Shown: piece by piece, positions 11,601 through 20,417 of the stretch | Layout of the letters: each line of letters opens with the position of its first letter | Numbering within the stretch: the first letter of the stretch is position 1 | From: TH-plancto1 sp043777375 | GTDB taxonomy: Bacteria > Planctomycetota > Planctomycetia > Planctomycetales > Planctomycetaceae | Length of the DNA: 64,000 bases | Assembly: GCA_043777375.1 (NCBI GenBank) | Contig: JAYWHX010000047.1 | Location: 93,417-157,416 of the forward strand | Direction of reading: 5' to 3' | Notes under the pieces: model-generated | What the model was told of the DNA's origin: nothing | What the model saw: only the letters and a program-made list of their open reading frames with translations | Databases searched by the model: none | Program-made: the position numbers and the translations under genes

Positions 11601-14600
11601 CAACTCCTCGGGAACGACCGGCCTCGGAAACTCATTGCACGGGATCGGTATTGATGGGGCAGGAGCCAACGACAACCTGATCGGCGGAACAAGCACTGGG
11701 GAAGGGAACGTCTTCGCCAACAACGCCCAGGATGGGGTCGCGATTGCCTCGGGAGCAGGTACCCGGAACACAATCCTCGGCAACATGTTCCGCAGCAATG
11801 GTGATCTGGGCATCGATCTCCACGACAACGGAGTCACGGGCAATGACCCGGACGACACTGACCCTGGCTCAAATGCCTTGCAGAATTATCCGGAGATCAC
11901 CTCGGCCTCACTCAGCGGAACCGATCTGACGCTGGGCGGATCGCTTAATACCGATGGACCTAGCACTCAGTATCGGATCGAGTTCTACGGCAATCCGTCT
12001 GGAACCGCGGACATCACCAACGGCGAGGGCCGCGTTTACCTCGGCTCGACGACCGTCACCACCAATGCCAGCGGCGATGCCACCTTCTCGGGTGTGACAC
12101 TGACCGGAGTTTCACTGGCGGTCGGCGACTCAGTCACCGCCACTGCGACCCGCATTGAGTCACCCGCTCAGGTCGGTGTCAGTGACTTACTTGCCTACGG
12201 TAGCACGTCTGAGTTCGCGGCAAACCTGACGCTGACTTCTGTTGCTATCAACAACGCGCCGGTACTTGTGGCCTCGTCGAGCTTGAACACGATCAATGAG
12301 GACGACTTCACCAATCCCGGCACGCTGGTGTCACAGATGGTCGATACAGAAGCGACCGACCCCGATTCCGGTGCCTTGAAGGGGATTGCGATCACCTCTG
12401 TTCCCACAACGGACGGCACCTGGGAGTACACGCTGGACGGAACGACATGGATATCAGTGGGAACGCCTTCCATAACTTCTGCCTTGTTACTCACAGCCGA
12501 TGCAACGACAGCGATTCGGTTTGTCCCAAATGCCAACTTCAACGGTAGCACAGGACTGTTGTTTTATAAGGCTTGGGACCAGACGACTGGGATGGCAGGC
12601 GGAACAGCTGATGTGACCTCAGCTGGTGCCGATACAGCTTTCAGTGCCGGTAGCAACGGCACCAGCGTGACGGTCACTGCGATCAATGATGCACCAGCGC
12701 TGACGCCGTACGCCCCCACTGACAACCCCACTGAAGACGAGGCTCAGTTTGTAGCAACCATTGCGACGGTTCTAAGTGGCTCTATCAGCGATGTCGATAG
12801 CAGCCCTCTTTCCGGTATCACCATCTTCGCATTGGCTGGTAGCGGTGGGACACTCGAGTACACGATTGACGGTGGAACATCGTGGTTGAGTCTCACGTCC
12901 GTGTCCGCTTCATCAGCGTTGTTGCTGCGCTCCACCGACTCGATGCGATTCACGCCCGATACGAATAACGGCGGTGTGATCACTCTCGACTATCGGGCTT
13001 GGGATCAAACCACGGGGACAGCTGGCTCCACGGTCGATGTGAGCACCACCGGCGGCACGACGGCATTCAGCTCCGCCTCAGACCAAGTGACAGTCAACAT
13101 TGCCTCCGTCAATGACGCGCCGACAATCACGAACGGAATGAACATTAGCCTCTCGCTGGCAAATGAAGACGCGCCATCGACTCCATACAGCGTGTCAACA
13201 TTACTCATCACCGGCGGACTGGCATACACCGATGTCGATACCAGTGCCGTGCAGGGAATCGCCATCACAGAAGTCACTGGCGGGGGAAACTGGCAGTACT
13301 CAACGAACGGCCTGACGTGGATCAATGTCACCGGAGTGTTTACGACAAACGCTTTATTACTCGATGCATCGACCCAACTACGGTTTAATCCGGATGGTCT
13401 GAATGGCAGCTCCCCAAAGGTCGTATTCCGAGCCTGGGATCGCACGTCTGGCACAGCCTCAACCAACGCCACTCCCTTCTTTGTGGATCCTGGAATTGGA
13501 GGAAGCACCACCGCCTTCAGCACCTCATTGGCGAATCTTTTGCTCAGTGTGACATCAATCAATGACTCGCCAACGATCGGTGGCGGAATCCTCTCTGCGA
13601 TTCTGGAAGACACCACAAACCCGGCTGGAGCAACGGTCGGGAGCCTGGTCTCGGGCACCTTTTTCGACGTGGATTCAGGGGCCAGTCTGTCAGGGATTGT
13701 GATCACATCGAACAACGCTCCGGTCTCGGAGGGGATCTGGCAATACTCGAGCGACAGCGGGACCAACTGGTTCGACGTAGGCACCGTGGGAGTGAACGCA
13801 CTGGCGCTCGAAGTCAGCACGCACCTCCGATTTGTCCCAGCTGCCGACTTCAATGGCACCCCCACTTCGCTCTCATTCCGTGGTCTCGACAACAGCTACG
13901 CTGGCGGATTCACCAGCGGGGCCTCGCGGCTCACGGTGGATACAACCAGTCCCGGTGGAACATCACCGATCAGCTCCAGCCTGGTTTCAATCGGGGCCAA
14001 TGTCACAGCAGTCAACGACGCGCCGATTCGCACCTCGGGGACAGTCGCCAATCTGACAGTCATAGAGGACGCGGGCCTCACGAGTTTGGGCTTTGGAAGC
14101 GTGGCCTATAGCTCCGGTGGTGGAGCAGATGAGAGCGGCCAGACGCTGACGTACTCCGTGACGGCCATCCCCTCTGTGAGCCTCGGCAGGGTGTTCCTGG
14201 CCGATGGCACGACACCGGTGACATTGGGTGCCTACACGCTGGCCGATATTCAAGGCATGCAGTTCTTACCGACGTCCAACGCCAGCGGAAGCAGCGGATT
14301 TCAATACAACGTGACAGATTCGGGCGGCACAGCGAACGGGGGCTTAAACAGTATCAGTCAGTTCGTGCTGATGACGGTCACGGGAGTCAACGATTCCCCA
14401 GTTGTCACCACAACCGGCACGACGCTGGCCTACACCGAGAACGACGCTGCGACTCCGATTGATGCGGGGCTCACTGTCAGCGATGTCGACAACGCGAACG
14501 TGACGAATGCGACAGTCTCGATTTCGACGAACTATGTAACGGGGCAAGACACGCTGGCCTTCACCAATCAACTCGGGATCACCGGCAGCTGGGATTCGGC

Positions 14601-17600
14601 TCTGGGAGTGCTCACGCTTTCGGGAACGACGACCAAGGCCAACTATCAATCGGCCTTGCGATCGGTGACCTATGTCAACACCAGTAACACCCCGAGTGCA
14701 TTACTGCGGACGGTGAGCGTTGTCGTCAGTGATGGCACGCTCGGCAGCACGCCTGCGACTCGCAACATCTCCGTCGCGGCGATCAACAACGCACCGACGA
14801 TCACGGCAAACACTCTCTCGATCAGCGAGGGAGGTACCGTTGTTCTGTCGAATAACGAAATCAACTCGACCGACGCCGACAACGCTCCAGCCCAGCTGAC
14901 CTACTCCGCGACCAGCATCACCGGTGGGCAATTCGAACTGGTGGCCGCGCCTGGTTCTTCGATCACCAGCTTTACCCAAGCCCAGATCAACAGCGGAGCT
15001 GTCCAGTTCGTTCATGACGGTGGTGAGGTCGCTCCCAGCTATTCCGTGACTGTCTCAGACGGTTCAATGAGCCACGGACCCAATGCCGCATCGATCACAT
15101 TCAGCAATGTCAACGACGCACCTACGATCAGCACGATCACCAACCAGACGATCAACGAGGATGCGGTTCTTGGACCACTCGCATTCACCATCGGTGACAA
15201 CGAAACGTCCGCTGCGTCGCTGATGGTGACGGCCACATCGAGCTATGGGGCATTGATTCCGAATGGGAATATCGTTTTGGGAGGAAGCGGTGCCAACCGC
15301 ACCGTGACGTTGACCCCGGCCTTGAATCAGTTCGGCGGCCCGATAGCGATCACGCTGACTGTCAGTGATGGAACCACGTCGACTCAGACCACCTTTGAAG
15401 TCATGATCTCAGCTGTCAATGACTCTCCGACGATTGGAACTGCAACGTTCAGTCTGAGTGAGAACACTTCGAATGGCACAGCTGTTGGAATCGTCAGTGC
15501 GAGTGACCCAGATGATAGTGACACCCAAACCTTCTCAATCATCGCAGGTGATGTGACGGGGGCGTTCGCCATCGACAACACCGGTCGGATCACGGTCGCG
15601 GATTCCGTCCAGCTTGATTACGAAACCACGACGAGCTGGAGCCTGACCGTACGAGTACGTGACACCGCTGGTGCTTCCGCGAACGCGATCATCACGATCA
15701 ACCTGACCGATGTGAACGACAATGATCCGGTCATCACGAGTCACGGGGGAGTGAATACGGTCTCGTTGAGCCTCGCCGAAAATACGACAGCTGTCACGAC
15801 GATCTCGTCGATGGACGCTGATGCGGGGACGATCGTCACCTACTCGATCATTGGCAACGATGCTGGACTCTTCCAGATCGATACCAACACGGGTGTGTTG
15901 AGCTTCCAGCTGTCGACTGACTACGAGACACCGCTCGATGCCGACGGAAACAATGTCTATGAAGTCTCTGTGAGCGCTACCGATGGCGTACGGACAGACA
16001 GTCAGTCACTGTTGATCACCGTCACCGATGCCAGCGAGTCAGCGGTGACTGCGATCCTCGACTCGAACATTGCGATGGAGACAGTTGCGGAGAATGCCAC
16101 TACCGGAACACCCATCGGAATTACGGCATTTGCTGACGACGCGGATGGAACAGACACCGTCAGTTATTCGTTGCTGAACAGTGCGGGAGGCCGGTTTGTA
16201 ATCGACGGAGTGACTGGGGTGGTGACGCTGGCTTCTGGACTCGACTACGAGACGGCGACCTCGCACACGATCCGCGTCCAGGCCCTCAGCAGTGACGGGA
16301 CCACGAGCGAACAAGACTTCGTGCTGACAGTGACGGACGTCAATGAGACCGGGATTAGCCTCCTCAGCGACTCGAATGTCGCGAATGATCAGGTCACAGA
16401 GAACTCCATCGCAGGCACAGTCGTCGGAGTCACCGCTTTTGCCGATGACCTCGACGGGGACGACACAATCAGTTACTCGCTGATCAATGATGCGGGTGGA
16501 AGATTCGCGATCAACGGCGTGACTGGAGTGGTGACCGTCGCTGCGGGGATCGACTACGAGACCGCAATGGCCCACTCAATCCGCGTCCAAGCTCTCAGCA
16601 CGGATGGGTCGACGAGTTTCCGCGACATCACGATCAACATCATCGATCTCAATGAGTATGCGACGACACCCATCAGCGACTCGAACGCAGCCATCGATCA
16701 GGTCGTTGAGAATGCCAATACAGGCACTGTGGTCGGCATCACCGCTTTTGCCGATGATCTCGACGGGACCGACTCAGTCAGCTACTCACTGACCAGCAAC
16801 GCGGGCGGTCGACTGACAATTGACTCGACCACCGGCATCGTGACGGTAGCGGGGGCAATCGACTTTGAAGCGACCTCGTCATTGAACTTGACTGTCCAGG
16901 CCCTGAGCACCGATGGGTCATTGACATCGAGAGACTTCGTTGTGGCGGTCCTTGATGCCAATGACAATGCCCCCTTGGTGCCACCCGGTCAGTCATTCAC
17001 GCTGGCCGAGAACAGCTCCAACGGAACGACAGTGGGAACGGTATTGGCAGCGGATGTCGACACCGTCGGTTCTCTTCAGAACTGGACGATTACTGGTGGA
17101 ACTGGCGTGGGTGCCTTGGCGATCAACGCTGCGACAGGCGAGATTTCGGTCAACAATGGTGCGTTGCTCGACTTCGAGTCCGCTCCGAGCTTGACGCTCT
17201 TCGTTTCCGTTTCAGATGGCATTCAAACATCATCTGTGCAATCCGTGACCATCAATCTGAGTAACGTCAACGAGGCCCCGCAGATCACCGGTCCGGCGAA
17301 TACGACAGTCGGCGAAGATGGGATGACAGCCACTCTCCCGATCACGGTCAGTGATATCGACACTGCGACTGCGACACTCGTGGTCACTGCCACAAGCAGC
17401 GACCAAGCTCTCATCCCGAACGGCAGTATTGTGATCGCCGGGTCTGGAGCGAGTCGCACAGTCACGATTACGCCGAGAGCGGAAATGAGCGGCGGCCCAG
17501 TGACAATAACACTGACTGTCAGTGATGGATTACTTTCGACGCAAACCACTTTCCTGGTCACGGTCGCTGCGAATAATGATGCGCCGACGATCTCGGTCGT

Positions 17601-20094
17601 GCCCGATCAATTCCTGAGTGAAGACACGACAACGGCTCCGCTCGCGATCACTCTGGGCGACATCGATACCAGTGTGAACGCCTTGACAGTGTCTGCGAGC
17701 AGCAGCAACCAGGGGCTGATTCCCAACGGCAATCTGGTGGTCTCGGGAACAGGTGCCAATCGGACTGTGACGATCACTCCGTCAGCGAATATGAACGGCG
17801 GACCAGTCACGATTACTCTGATCGTCAGTGACGGGACCCTCACATCACAGCAGACCTTTACGGTCAACGTGGCAGCGGTCAACGATTTACCGATCGTGGC
17901 CCCCCAAGGTTTCACAGTGAGCGAGAACAGCAGCATCGGGACTGTTGTCGGCACAGTGATCGCGGCAGACATCGATACCGGTGATGCACTCTCGTATGCA
18001 ATCAGTGCGGGCAACACCAATGCAGCATTCGCCATCGACTCGACGACCGGTCTAATTACAGTCGCCAACTCTGCGGCTCTCGACTTTGAAGCGACTCCGC
18101 AATACCTGCTGACAGTCTCCGTCACCGATCGCAGCGGAACTCCGCAGACCACAACCATCACGATCCGGCTACTCGACCGCAACGAGGTTCCGACCTCGCT
18201 GAGCCTAAGTTCCGCCTCGGTCAACGAGAACAGCTCGGTCGGCACTCTCATTGGCCAACTCTCATCGAGCGATGTCGATGCAGGTGACGGAGCCACCTAC
18301 TCTTTGCTGAACGACGCTGGGGGCCTGTTCACCGTCGACACCAATACCGGAGCGGTGACTGTCAATGGGGGTCTCGACTTCGAAGCCTCCTCCAACCACA
18401 CGATAGTTGCCCGCATCACCGACAATAGTGGGCTCATCCTCGACCGCAGCTTTGTGATCTCGCTCGTGGACCTGAACGAGGCTCCCGTACTCGTCGGTGG
18501 TTCTTTCGGACTCGCGGAAAACAGCGCGGGCGGAACTCTCGTCGGAACACTGATCGCCAGTGATGTCGATGCCGGAGATTCCCTGACATTCTCGCTCGTC
18601 GCAGGCAACACCAATGGAGCGTTCTCGATTCATGCCAACACGGGAGCGATCACGGTCGCGAACTCTGCGGCCATGGATTTTGAGTCCAATGGGACATTCA
18701 CTCTTACGGCGCGAGTCACTGACCGTGCAGGACTCAGCCAGCAACAGCTGATCACTGTCACGCTGAGCAATGTGAACGAAAGTCCGACAGTTCTGGCGAG
18801 TACTTTTCATATTCAAGAATGGTCGGCAGTCGGTAGTTTTGTTGGCGTGGTCACAGCCTCCGACATTGATGCCGGCGATCAACTGACCTACTCGTTTGTC
18901 GCTGGCAACACTGGAGGTCGGTTCGCAATCGACCCGAGCACTGGACTCATCACCGTTGCGAACTCTGTAAACTTCTCGTACGAATCTCGCTACTCGTACA
19001 CCGTGACCGTTCAGGTTCAAGATGCTGCTGGTCTCACCCAATCCGCTGCCGTGACCCTCGTTGTCGACAACGTGAATCAACCTCCCCTGACCGTGGGCGA
19101 TCAATACCTACTCGACCAGTTCACCTCACTCACCACGAGCACGATCAACAGCGTACTGTCCAATGACAGCGATCCCGATTCCGTCGGAATGACTGCCATC
19201 CTCGTCTCGGGCCCCCAGCATGGCACTCTAACACTCAATGCCGACGGAACGTTGACGTACTCACCAGACGATGACTTCTCCGGAGTGGACACGTTCACCT
19301 ACCAGGCGACTGATGGTCTCGAATTCAGCAGTCCCACAACAGTCACTTTCGACGTGAGTCTCGTCGCTGGTGGTGGTAGCGGCTTCGGAGGAGATAGCCT
19401 CGACTCGGGGGACGATGGCGATGATGACACGGACTCCGAGAATGAGAGCAATGACCTCATCGACACCGACAATTCTGGAGACGGCGAGGGGGACGCGACG
19501 TCCTCCACCACCAATGGTCTCACTTCAGGGGACGCTGGCAATACGGGATTGCGACCAAACGGATCAAGCAATACCGAGACAGACATCCCGTTTGTTCAAA
19601 CCACTGGTTCCGATCCCCTGGCACAGGTTCTCGACGGAATCCAGCAGTCTCTCCTCCAGGAATTGAACGGTCATCGGACAAAACGGACAGGTCATGCCCA
19701 GCGCGGACGATCAGGAGCGTGGGGAACACTGGCTCCGGTAGTCCGCCACTTCCTCCCAGATCCAGTTCAGAACATGACCGTCTCGTTCCTCGGAAATCAG
19801 ACGATGTGGAACGAGCTGAATTCGATCCGCAATGAGCTGCGTGATCAGCGACAGTCATCGGCCATCATGGAGAAGATCGTTGTCGGCACCACCACAGCTG
19901 TCACAGGCGGACTGACGGTCGGGTATGTGATTTGGTTGATACGCGGCGGATCGCTGCTGGCCACGATGGTTTCGGTTGTGCCCACATGGGTGACGTTCGA
20001 CCCACTACCCGTTATGGACCGCTTTGAGGAAGAGATGCCTCGAGAAGACCATGAATCGCTCGCCTCGATTGTCAGCGGAAGTGCCGGGCGGTGA
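2671..20094 (+). CDS. Giant multidomain surface/secreted protein (DUF4347, beta-helix, NHL, cadherin-like repeats)
   Basis: 5,807 residues from ATG 2671 (AGGGG five bases upstream; an earlier TTG at 2623 is unlikely). Order by residue: LEPR-x-LL-type motif as MEDRLLFSAAP (36-46); DUF4347 (about 105-277); two right-handed beta-helix blocks each opening with an S-G-GSLRQAI-DAN element (281-980, 984-1494); a cadherin repeat and a PKD-like domain (1497-1684); an NHL-like propeller with repeated GPDGxLYVSS strands (1690-1960); two near-identical TTEAGG modules resembling Calx-beta (1965-2080, 2267-2382) around an unrecognised beta-rich segment; an SdrD-B-like domain (2384-2464); a third beta-helix (2544-3189); a long array of cadherin-like repeats (3194-5567); an acidic Asp/Ser/Gly linker; and a C-terminal hydrophobic segment ending VTFDPLPVM. 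No classical signal peptide is visible. The domain mix suggests adhesion or polysaccharide contact. No secretion genes lie nearby, so the export route is unknown. Confidence 0.85.
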   Translation: MILRDLIVRTGMRASHSMDRFRLKRSSARQLQLVSMEDRLLFSAAPGPLLVAPSPDAQIEMVVAASLDAAVEVISSDQPASQQSAGQVSVLEQSQAEGILTATTRELVFIDTGAENYQMLLEDLWGHQDPARHIDVVLLSTNEDGLAQITETLAQYTTEKLDAVHLVTHGADRAIKLGNTWLDAASLDQNRDQIATWGEALQPGADLLVYGCDLAGNDLGRALLNNLVDLTGADIAASIDDTGSSLLGGDWDLEHELGDVETNVAFSALTLDEYNGLLNAFSVTSAADSGVGSLRQAILDANALGGADTIQFNILGDMVHTITVASELPQIMEQVTIDATTETDFAGTPRVVLSGSGLHANGFRIYGGTGSSIRGLVIQNFTGNGIDIANSNNNVIVGNYIGTSSTGNVAAGNNDGINIFQSSGNMIGGLISLDRNVISGNANNGVNISGTGASNNTVRGNYIGVGADGTTDVGNRWLGMYVNSSGNTIGGTVAGAGNVISGTGTSGTGSYGIYLQTSATGTTIQGNIIGLNAAGAGVVTNFGAGLVVASSGNQIGGTSASARNVISGNTANGILITGSSATGNTVEGNYIGTSSTGLVDLGNAEDGIQLEFGASNNTIGSLSAGGRNIIAGNNNAGISVDGATTSSNTIIGNYVGLGADGSTDLGNTHDGVHLQAATGTLIGGTTSSARNVISGNEINGIGLDSATSTIIQSNYIGTDATGLLDRGNTIDGINFVGLTITTQIGGIGGGNVISGNNAAGIYLDGASVSGTTVQGNLIGTDATGTGSLGNGAAGVDLNNSTHDNLIGGESAGTGNVLAFNAWDGVRVRNNAVGNAILGNSIYSNTETGIDLGTGGVTANDPTVNMDSDSGSNNQQNFPVLTRAVTNQSNRFAVDGSLNSLVNTNFRIEIFSSPTGDVPNGEGRTYLGYVNTRTDSSGDSEWGALFNVNVASGSIISATATRLTSAFAPVETSEFAANVTVSTTIRTVINTNDSGPGSLRQAIIDANATTGMDIIQFSISGGGPHTITLSSELPTMIDTVVIDGSTEPDYASTPVIELNGNNAGTLRKGLTLGAGSGGSTIRGLTINRFTGSAIEITGSSHHTIQGNWIGLNATGTAASANGINGVYVTNSIGNLIGGTTASERNVISGNSQQGVFFNNADYSTISGNYIGTNASGTSDVSGTSANTLQTGVYLGNGSSNNTIGGTATGAGNVISGNNHFGLEILGTTSQNNQVQGNLIGTTANGLLALGNTNGGISFWGAGAGNTLGGTASGARNIVSGNLSVGVLVESGSTGAVIAGNYIGVATDGTTALGNSGDGVRVEVGSTTTLIGGQAAGAGNVIANNTGNGVNVSSSFDTAIVRNSIHSNTSLGINLGTAGVTANGSGVQNYPVLSSAVTDGTQITITGTLNSAPWTSYRIEFYSNFTSDGQGYGEGQTLIGIADETTDGFGVASISAVLTAAVPAGRVISATASRLDGGDNEVDTSEFSQNVIATAALNADPVITSDGSGNSAVISVAENSTAVTTVTATDSDMPAQSLTYSLSGVDQAWFAIHPTTGVLTFATPPNYETPTDAGGNNVYNVTVQVSDGAGGSDTQDLAVTVTNQAITTVSAAGAATVGVGASYTLNLTSDEDATSWTINWGDGTIQSVAGAPTSVTHTYVAGNSGLTFNILASATDDAGAHFANDLLAPTAFLTGEGLYRFSGPTGSFSQMFSGAELQNPTAVLVGPDGLLYAAGHGTDNIVRYNAATGAYVDTFVAAASGTLNGASGLAFGPDGHLYVSSQLNDKVLKFDGTTGAFLSTFVASASGGLDGPTQLVFRPDGYLYVASYNSDSVLRFNATTGAYVDTFVTTASGSLNGPASLVWGHDGNLYVSSTNSTVKRYNGTTGAFIDNFVTAGSGGLGEAFGLAFGPDGHLYVSSFTTDQIVKYNGTTGALIGDYVASGSGGLDGPTSFTFRPNQQVKVVSHGITVTPTSGLTTTEAGGTATFSIVLTSAPTANVTIQLSSSDTTEGTISGATLVGNTLTFTAANWNTPQVITVTGVNDAADDGNVAFSINTTAAVSTDLNYNDRDVSDVAVTNTNDDVTLTGLQYLDGVGDGSDVPTAILKSTVPTDTSLDNFDFGRDSYPGLFISKGGSGAGESDPTKYQVWLTSATGNQIVNSVVTLDIWTAMKDFNTVEGGSVVAHLVEANTDGSSALSIASATITRGDWDTANTGTWIQDTFNFGMVNHTTAAGKALGIKLLVSGSSSNDMFFAYDATNYASHLSFGTPAGITVSPTTGLTTTEAGGTTSFSVVLNSAPTADVTIQLGSTDTTEGTISGATLVGNTLTFTSANWNTPQIISVTGVNDAITDGDISYSITTLNASSTDLNYNGLNPSDVSVTNTDNDLYSISGTVFEDVDGDGLVSDDGVGLANAIVSLYRDDGDGTLDAGDSIVNSILANASGQYTFGALSNDTYWVVVDSRSFVGTTGLNTGSTIHDQWAEQTYGSIGSVGWDGSAYTFTGTAGAFIGGMRQDRGDNSASLLTGEHITRVALSGISAAGIDYGFSYNVITNTRDGDEVGANNRTIQGSLRQFIQNSNALADTQSSNFEITNPLVGGAHTIDVSGLLPAITDAVNLDASTESDFAGLPIVVLNGATAGLGVDGLEFVSGSAGSTVRGFVIQNFDSTGIWVNSTNNITLAGNFIGTDVTGTVAAENSNGILVEYSSNVTIGGLTPADRNVISGSRTYHGVWLDNTSNNNTVVGNFIGTDLTGELDLGNFGDGVRIDNGSLGNTIGGTTAAARNVISGNQGDGVGIQGVGTTGNVVQGNYIGTDDDGEQDLGNSANGVNVSADGNTIGGSSVGAGNVISGNSLRGVYVTGTGVSATIRSNYVGTDKDGLQALGNSFDGIEVNFGAGDVTIRDNLVAANGQWGINLSGTGTDNKVRDNTVGLNATQAAILGGAGIGVSSDGHTIIDNTIGGSNTYGIYLTGSSDNTIQGNYIGTNSSGTTGLGNSLHGIGIDGAGANDNLIGGTSTGEGNVFANNAQDGVAIASGAGTRNTILGNMFRSNGDLGIDLHDNGVTGNDPDDTDPGSNALQNYPEITSASLSGTDLTLGGSLNTDGPSTQYRIEFYGNPSGTADITNGEGRVYLGSTTVTTNASGDATFSGVTLTGVSLAVGDSVTATATRIESPAQVGVSDLLAYGSTSEFAANLTLTSVAINNAPVLVASSSLNTINEDDFTNPGTLVSQMVDTEATDPDSGALKGIAITSVPTTDGTWEYTLDGTTWISVGTPSITSALLLTADATTAIRFVPNANFNGSTGLLFYKAWDQTTGMAGGTADVTSAGADTAFSAGSNGTSVTVTAINDAPALTPYAPTDNPTEDEAQFVATIATVLSGSISDVDSSPLSGITIFALAGSGGTLEYTIDGGTSWLSLTSVSASSALLLRSTDSMRFTPDTNNGGVITLDYRAWDQTTGTAGSTVDVSTTGGTTAFSSASDQVTVNIASVNDAPTITNGMNISLSLANEDAPSTPYSVSTLLITGGLAYTDVDTSAVQGIAITEVTGGGNWQYSTNGLTWINVTGVFTTNALLLDASTQLRFNPDGLNGSSPKVVFRAWDRTSGTASTNATPFFVDPGIGGSTTAFSTSLANLLLSVTSINDSPTIGGGILSAILEDTTNPAGATVGSLVSGTFFDVDSGASLSGIVITSNNAPVSEGIWQYSSDSGTNWFDVGTVGVNALALEVSTHLRFVPAADFNGTPTSLSFRGLDNSYAGGFTSGASRLTVDTTSPGGTSPISSSLVSIGANVTAVNDAPIRTSGTVANLTVIEDAGLTSLGFGSVAYSSGGGADESGQTLTYSVTAIPSVSLGRVFLADGTTPVTLGAYTLADIQGMQFLPTSNASGSSGFQYNVTDSGGTANGGLNSISQFVLMTVTGVNDSPVVTTTGTTLAYTENDAATPIDAGLTVSDVDNANVTNATVSISTNYVTGQDTLAFTNQLGITGSWDSALGVLTLSGTTTKANYQSALRSVTYVNTSNTPSALLRTVSVVVSDGTLGSTPATRNISVAAINNAPTITANTLSISEGGTVVLSNNEINSTDADNAPAQLTYSATSITGGQFELVAAPGSSITSFTQAQINSGAVQFVHDGGEVAPSYSVTVSDGSMSHGPNAASITFSNVNDAPTISTITNQTINEDAVLGPLAFTIGDNETSAASLMVTATSSYGALIPNGNIVLGGSGANRTVTLTPALNQFGGPIAITLTVSDGTTSTQTTFEVMISAVNDSPTIGTATFSLSENTSNGTAVGIVSASDPDDSDTQTFSIIAGDVTGAFAIDNTGRITVADSVQLDYETTTSWSLTVRVRDTAGASANAIITINLTDVNDNDPVITSHGGVNTVSLSLAENTTAVTTISSMDADAGTIVTYSIIGNDAGLFQIDTNTGVLSFQLSTDYETPLDADGNNVYEVSVSATDGVRTDSQSLLITVTDASESAVTAILDSNIAMETVAENATTGTPIGITAFADDADGTDTVSYSLLNSAGGRFVIDGVTGVVTLASGLDYETATSHTIRVQALSSDGTTSEQDFVLTVTDVNETGISLLSDSNVANDQVTENSIAGTVVGVTAFADDLDGDDTISYSLINDAGGRFAINGVTGVVTVAAGIDYETAMAHSIRVQALSTDGSTSFRDITINIIDLNEYATTPISDSNAAIDQVVENANTGTVVGITAFADDLDGTDSVSYSLTSNAGGRLTIDSTTGIVTVAGAIDFEATSSLNLTVQALSTDGSLTSRDFVVAVLDANDNAPLVPPGQSFTLAENSSNGTTVGTVLAADVDTVGSLQNWTITGGTGVGALAINAATGEISVNNGALLDFESAPSLTLFVSVSDGIQTSSVQSVTINLSNVNEAPQITGPANTTVGEDGMTATLPITVSDIDTATATLVVTATSSDQALIPNGSIVIAGSGASRTVTITPRAEMSGGPVTITLTVSDGLLSTQTTFLVTVAANNDAPTISVVPDQFLSEDTTTAPLAITLGDIDTSVNALTVSASSSNQGLIPNGNLVVSGTGANRTVTITPSANMNGGPVTITLIVSDGTLTSQQTFTVNVAAVNDLPIVAPQGFTVSENSSIGTVVGTVIAADIDTGDALSYAISAGNTNAAFAIDSTTGLITVANSAALDFEATPQYLLTVSVTDRSGTPQTTTITIRLLDRNEVPTSLSLSSASVNENSSVGTLIGQLSSSDVDAGDGATYSLLNDAGGLFTVDTNTGAVTVNGGLDFEASSNHTIVARITDNSGLILDRSFVISLVDLNEAPVLVGGSFGLAENSAGGTLVGTLIASDVDAGDSLTFSLVAGNTNGAFSIHANTGAITVANSAAMDFESNGTFTLTARVTDRAGLSQQQLITVTLSNVNESPTVLASTFHIQEWSAVGSFVGVVTASDIDAGDQLTYSFVAGNTGGRFAIDPSTGLITVANSVNFSYESRYSYTVTVQVQDAAGLTQSAAVTLVVDNVNQPPLTVGDQYLLDQFTSLTTSTINSVLSNDSDPDSVGMTAILVSGPQHGTLTLNADGTLTYSPDDDFSGVDTFTYQATDGLEFSSPTTVTFDVSLVAGGGSGFGGDSLDSGDDGDDDTDSENESNDLIDTDNSGDGEGDATSSTTNGLTSGDAGNTGLRPNGSSNTETDIPFVQTTGSDPLAQVLDGIQQSLLQELNGHRTKRTGHAQRGRSGAWGTLAPVVRHFLPDPVQNMTVSFLGNQTMWNELNSIRNELRDQRQSSAIMEKIVVGTTTAVTGGLTVGYVIWLIRGGSLLATMVSVVPTWVTFDPLPVMDRFEEEMPREDHESLASIVSGSAGR
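8561..9699 (+). repeat. Recently duplicated module inside the giant gene (909-bp offset)
   Basis: About 230 bp at 8561-8790 recurs at 9470-9699 with an exact 909-bp (303-codon) offset. Stretches such as accgaggcgggtggcac and gcaccatctccgg are identical, and differences lie mostly in third positions. Each copy encodes one TTEAGG (Calx-beta-like) domain. The in-frame spacing indicates expansion by tandem duplication of module plus spacer. Confidence 0.75.
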
Positions 20095-20417
20095 CACCGA
20101 CTCCTCGTATCTGGGATTTCGCATTTCTCTCGGGGACACTCTACGCCGCAGGTGGCAGCGTCACGATGATCCACCGGATTCGGAGAAGCCGGCGACTGTC
20201 GGCCACCGACTGGAAGCACGCTTTCTGCCCCCACGAGGTGAGTATGTCCAAGAGGGGATTTACAACGATTGAGCTGATGAAACACCGATTCGGTGGAATG
20301 GAACATGAAGCAATCGTCGTCTGGCTTGCCTCACGGGGGCGGTACGTCTCACAATAGAGTTGTGTCTCTGCTCTTCGGGGGCACAACCCGCTTGAAACTC
20401 CCGCCTGACGACCAAAC
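20095..20417. other. Intergenic region between giant gene and pyruvate carboxylase
   Basis: About 320 bp. A short frame (20091-20357) overlaps the stop of the giant gene by four bases and could encode 88 residues, but it has no recognisable domain. I see no clear terminator after the giant gene. Confidence 0.4.

Noticed and set aside
20235..20357. RGFTTIEL sequence resembling a prepilin N-methylation motif in the gap before pyc
   Set aside because: The residues after it are not hydrophobic (KHRFGGMEHEA), so no pilin helix is present; likely coincidence or an old remnant.
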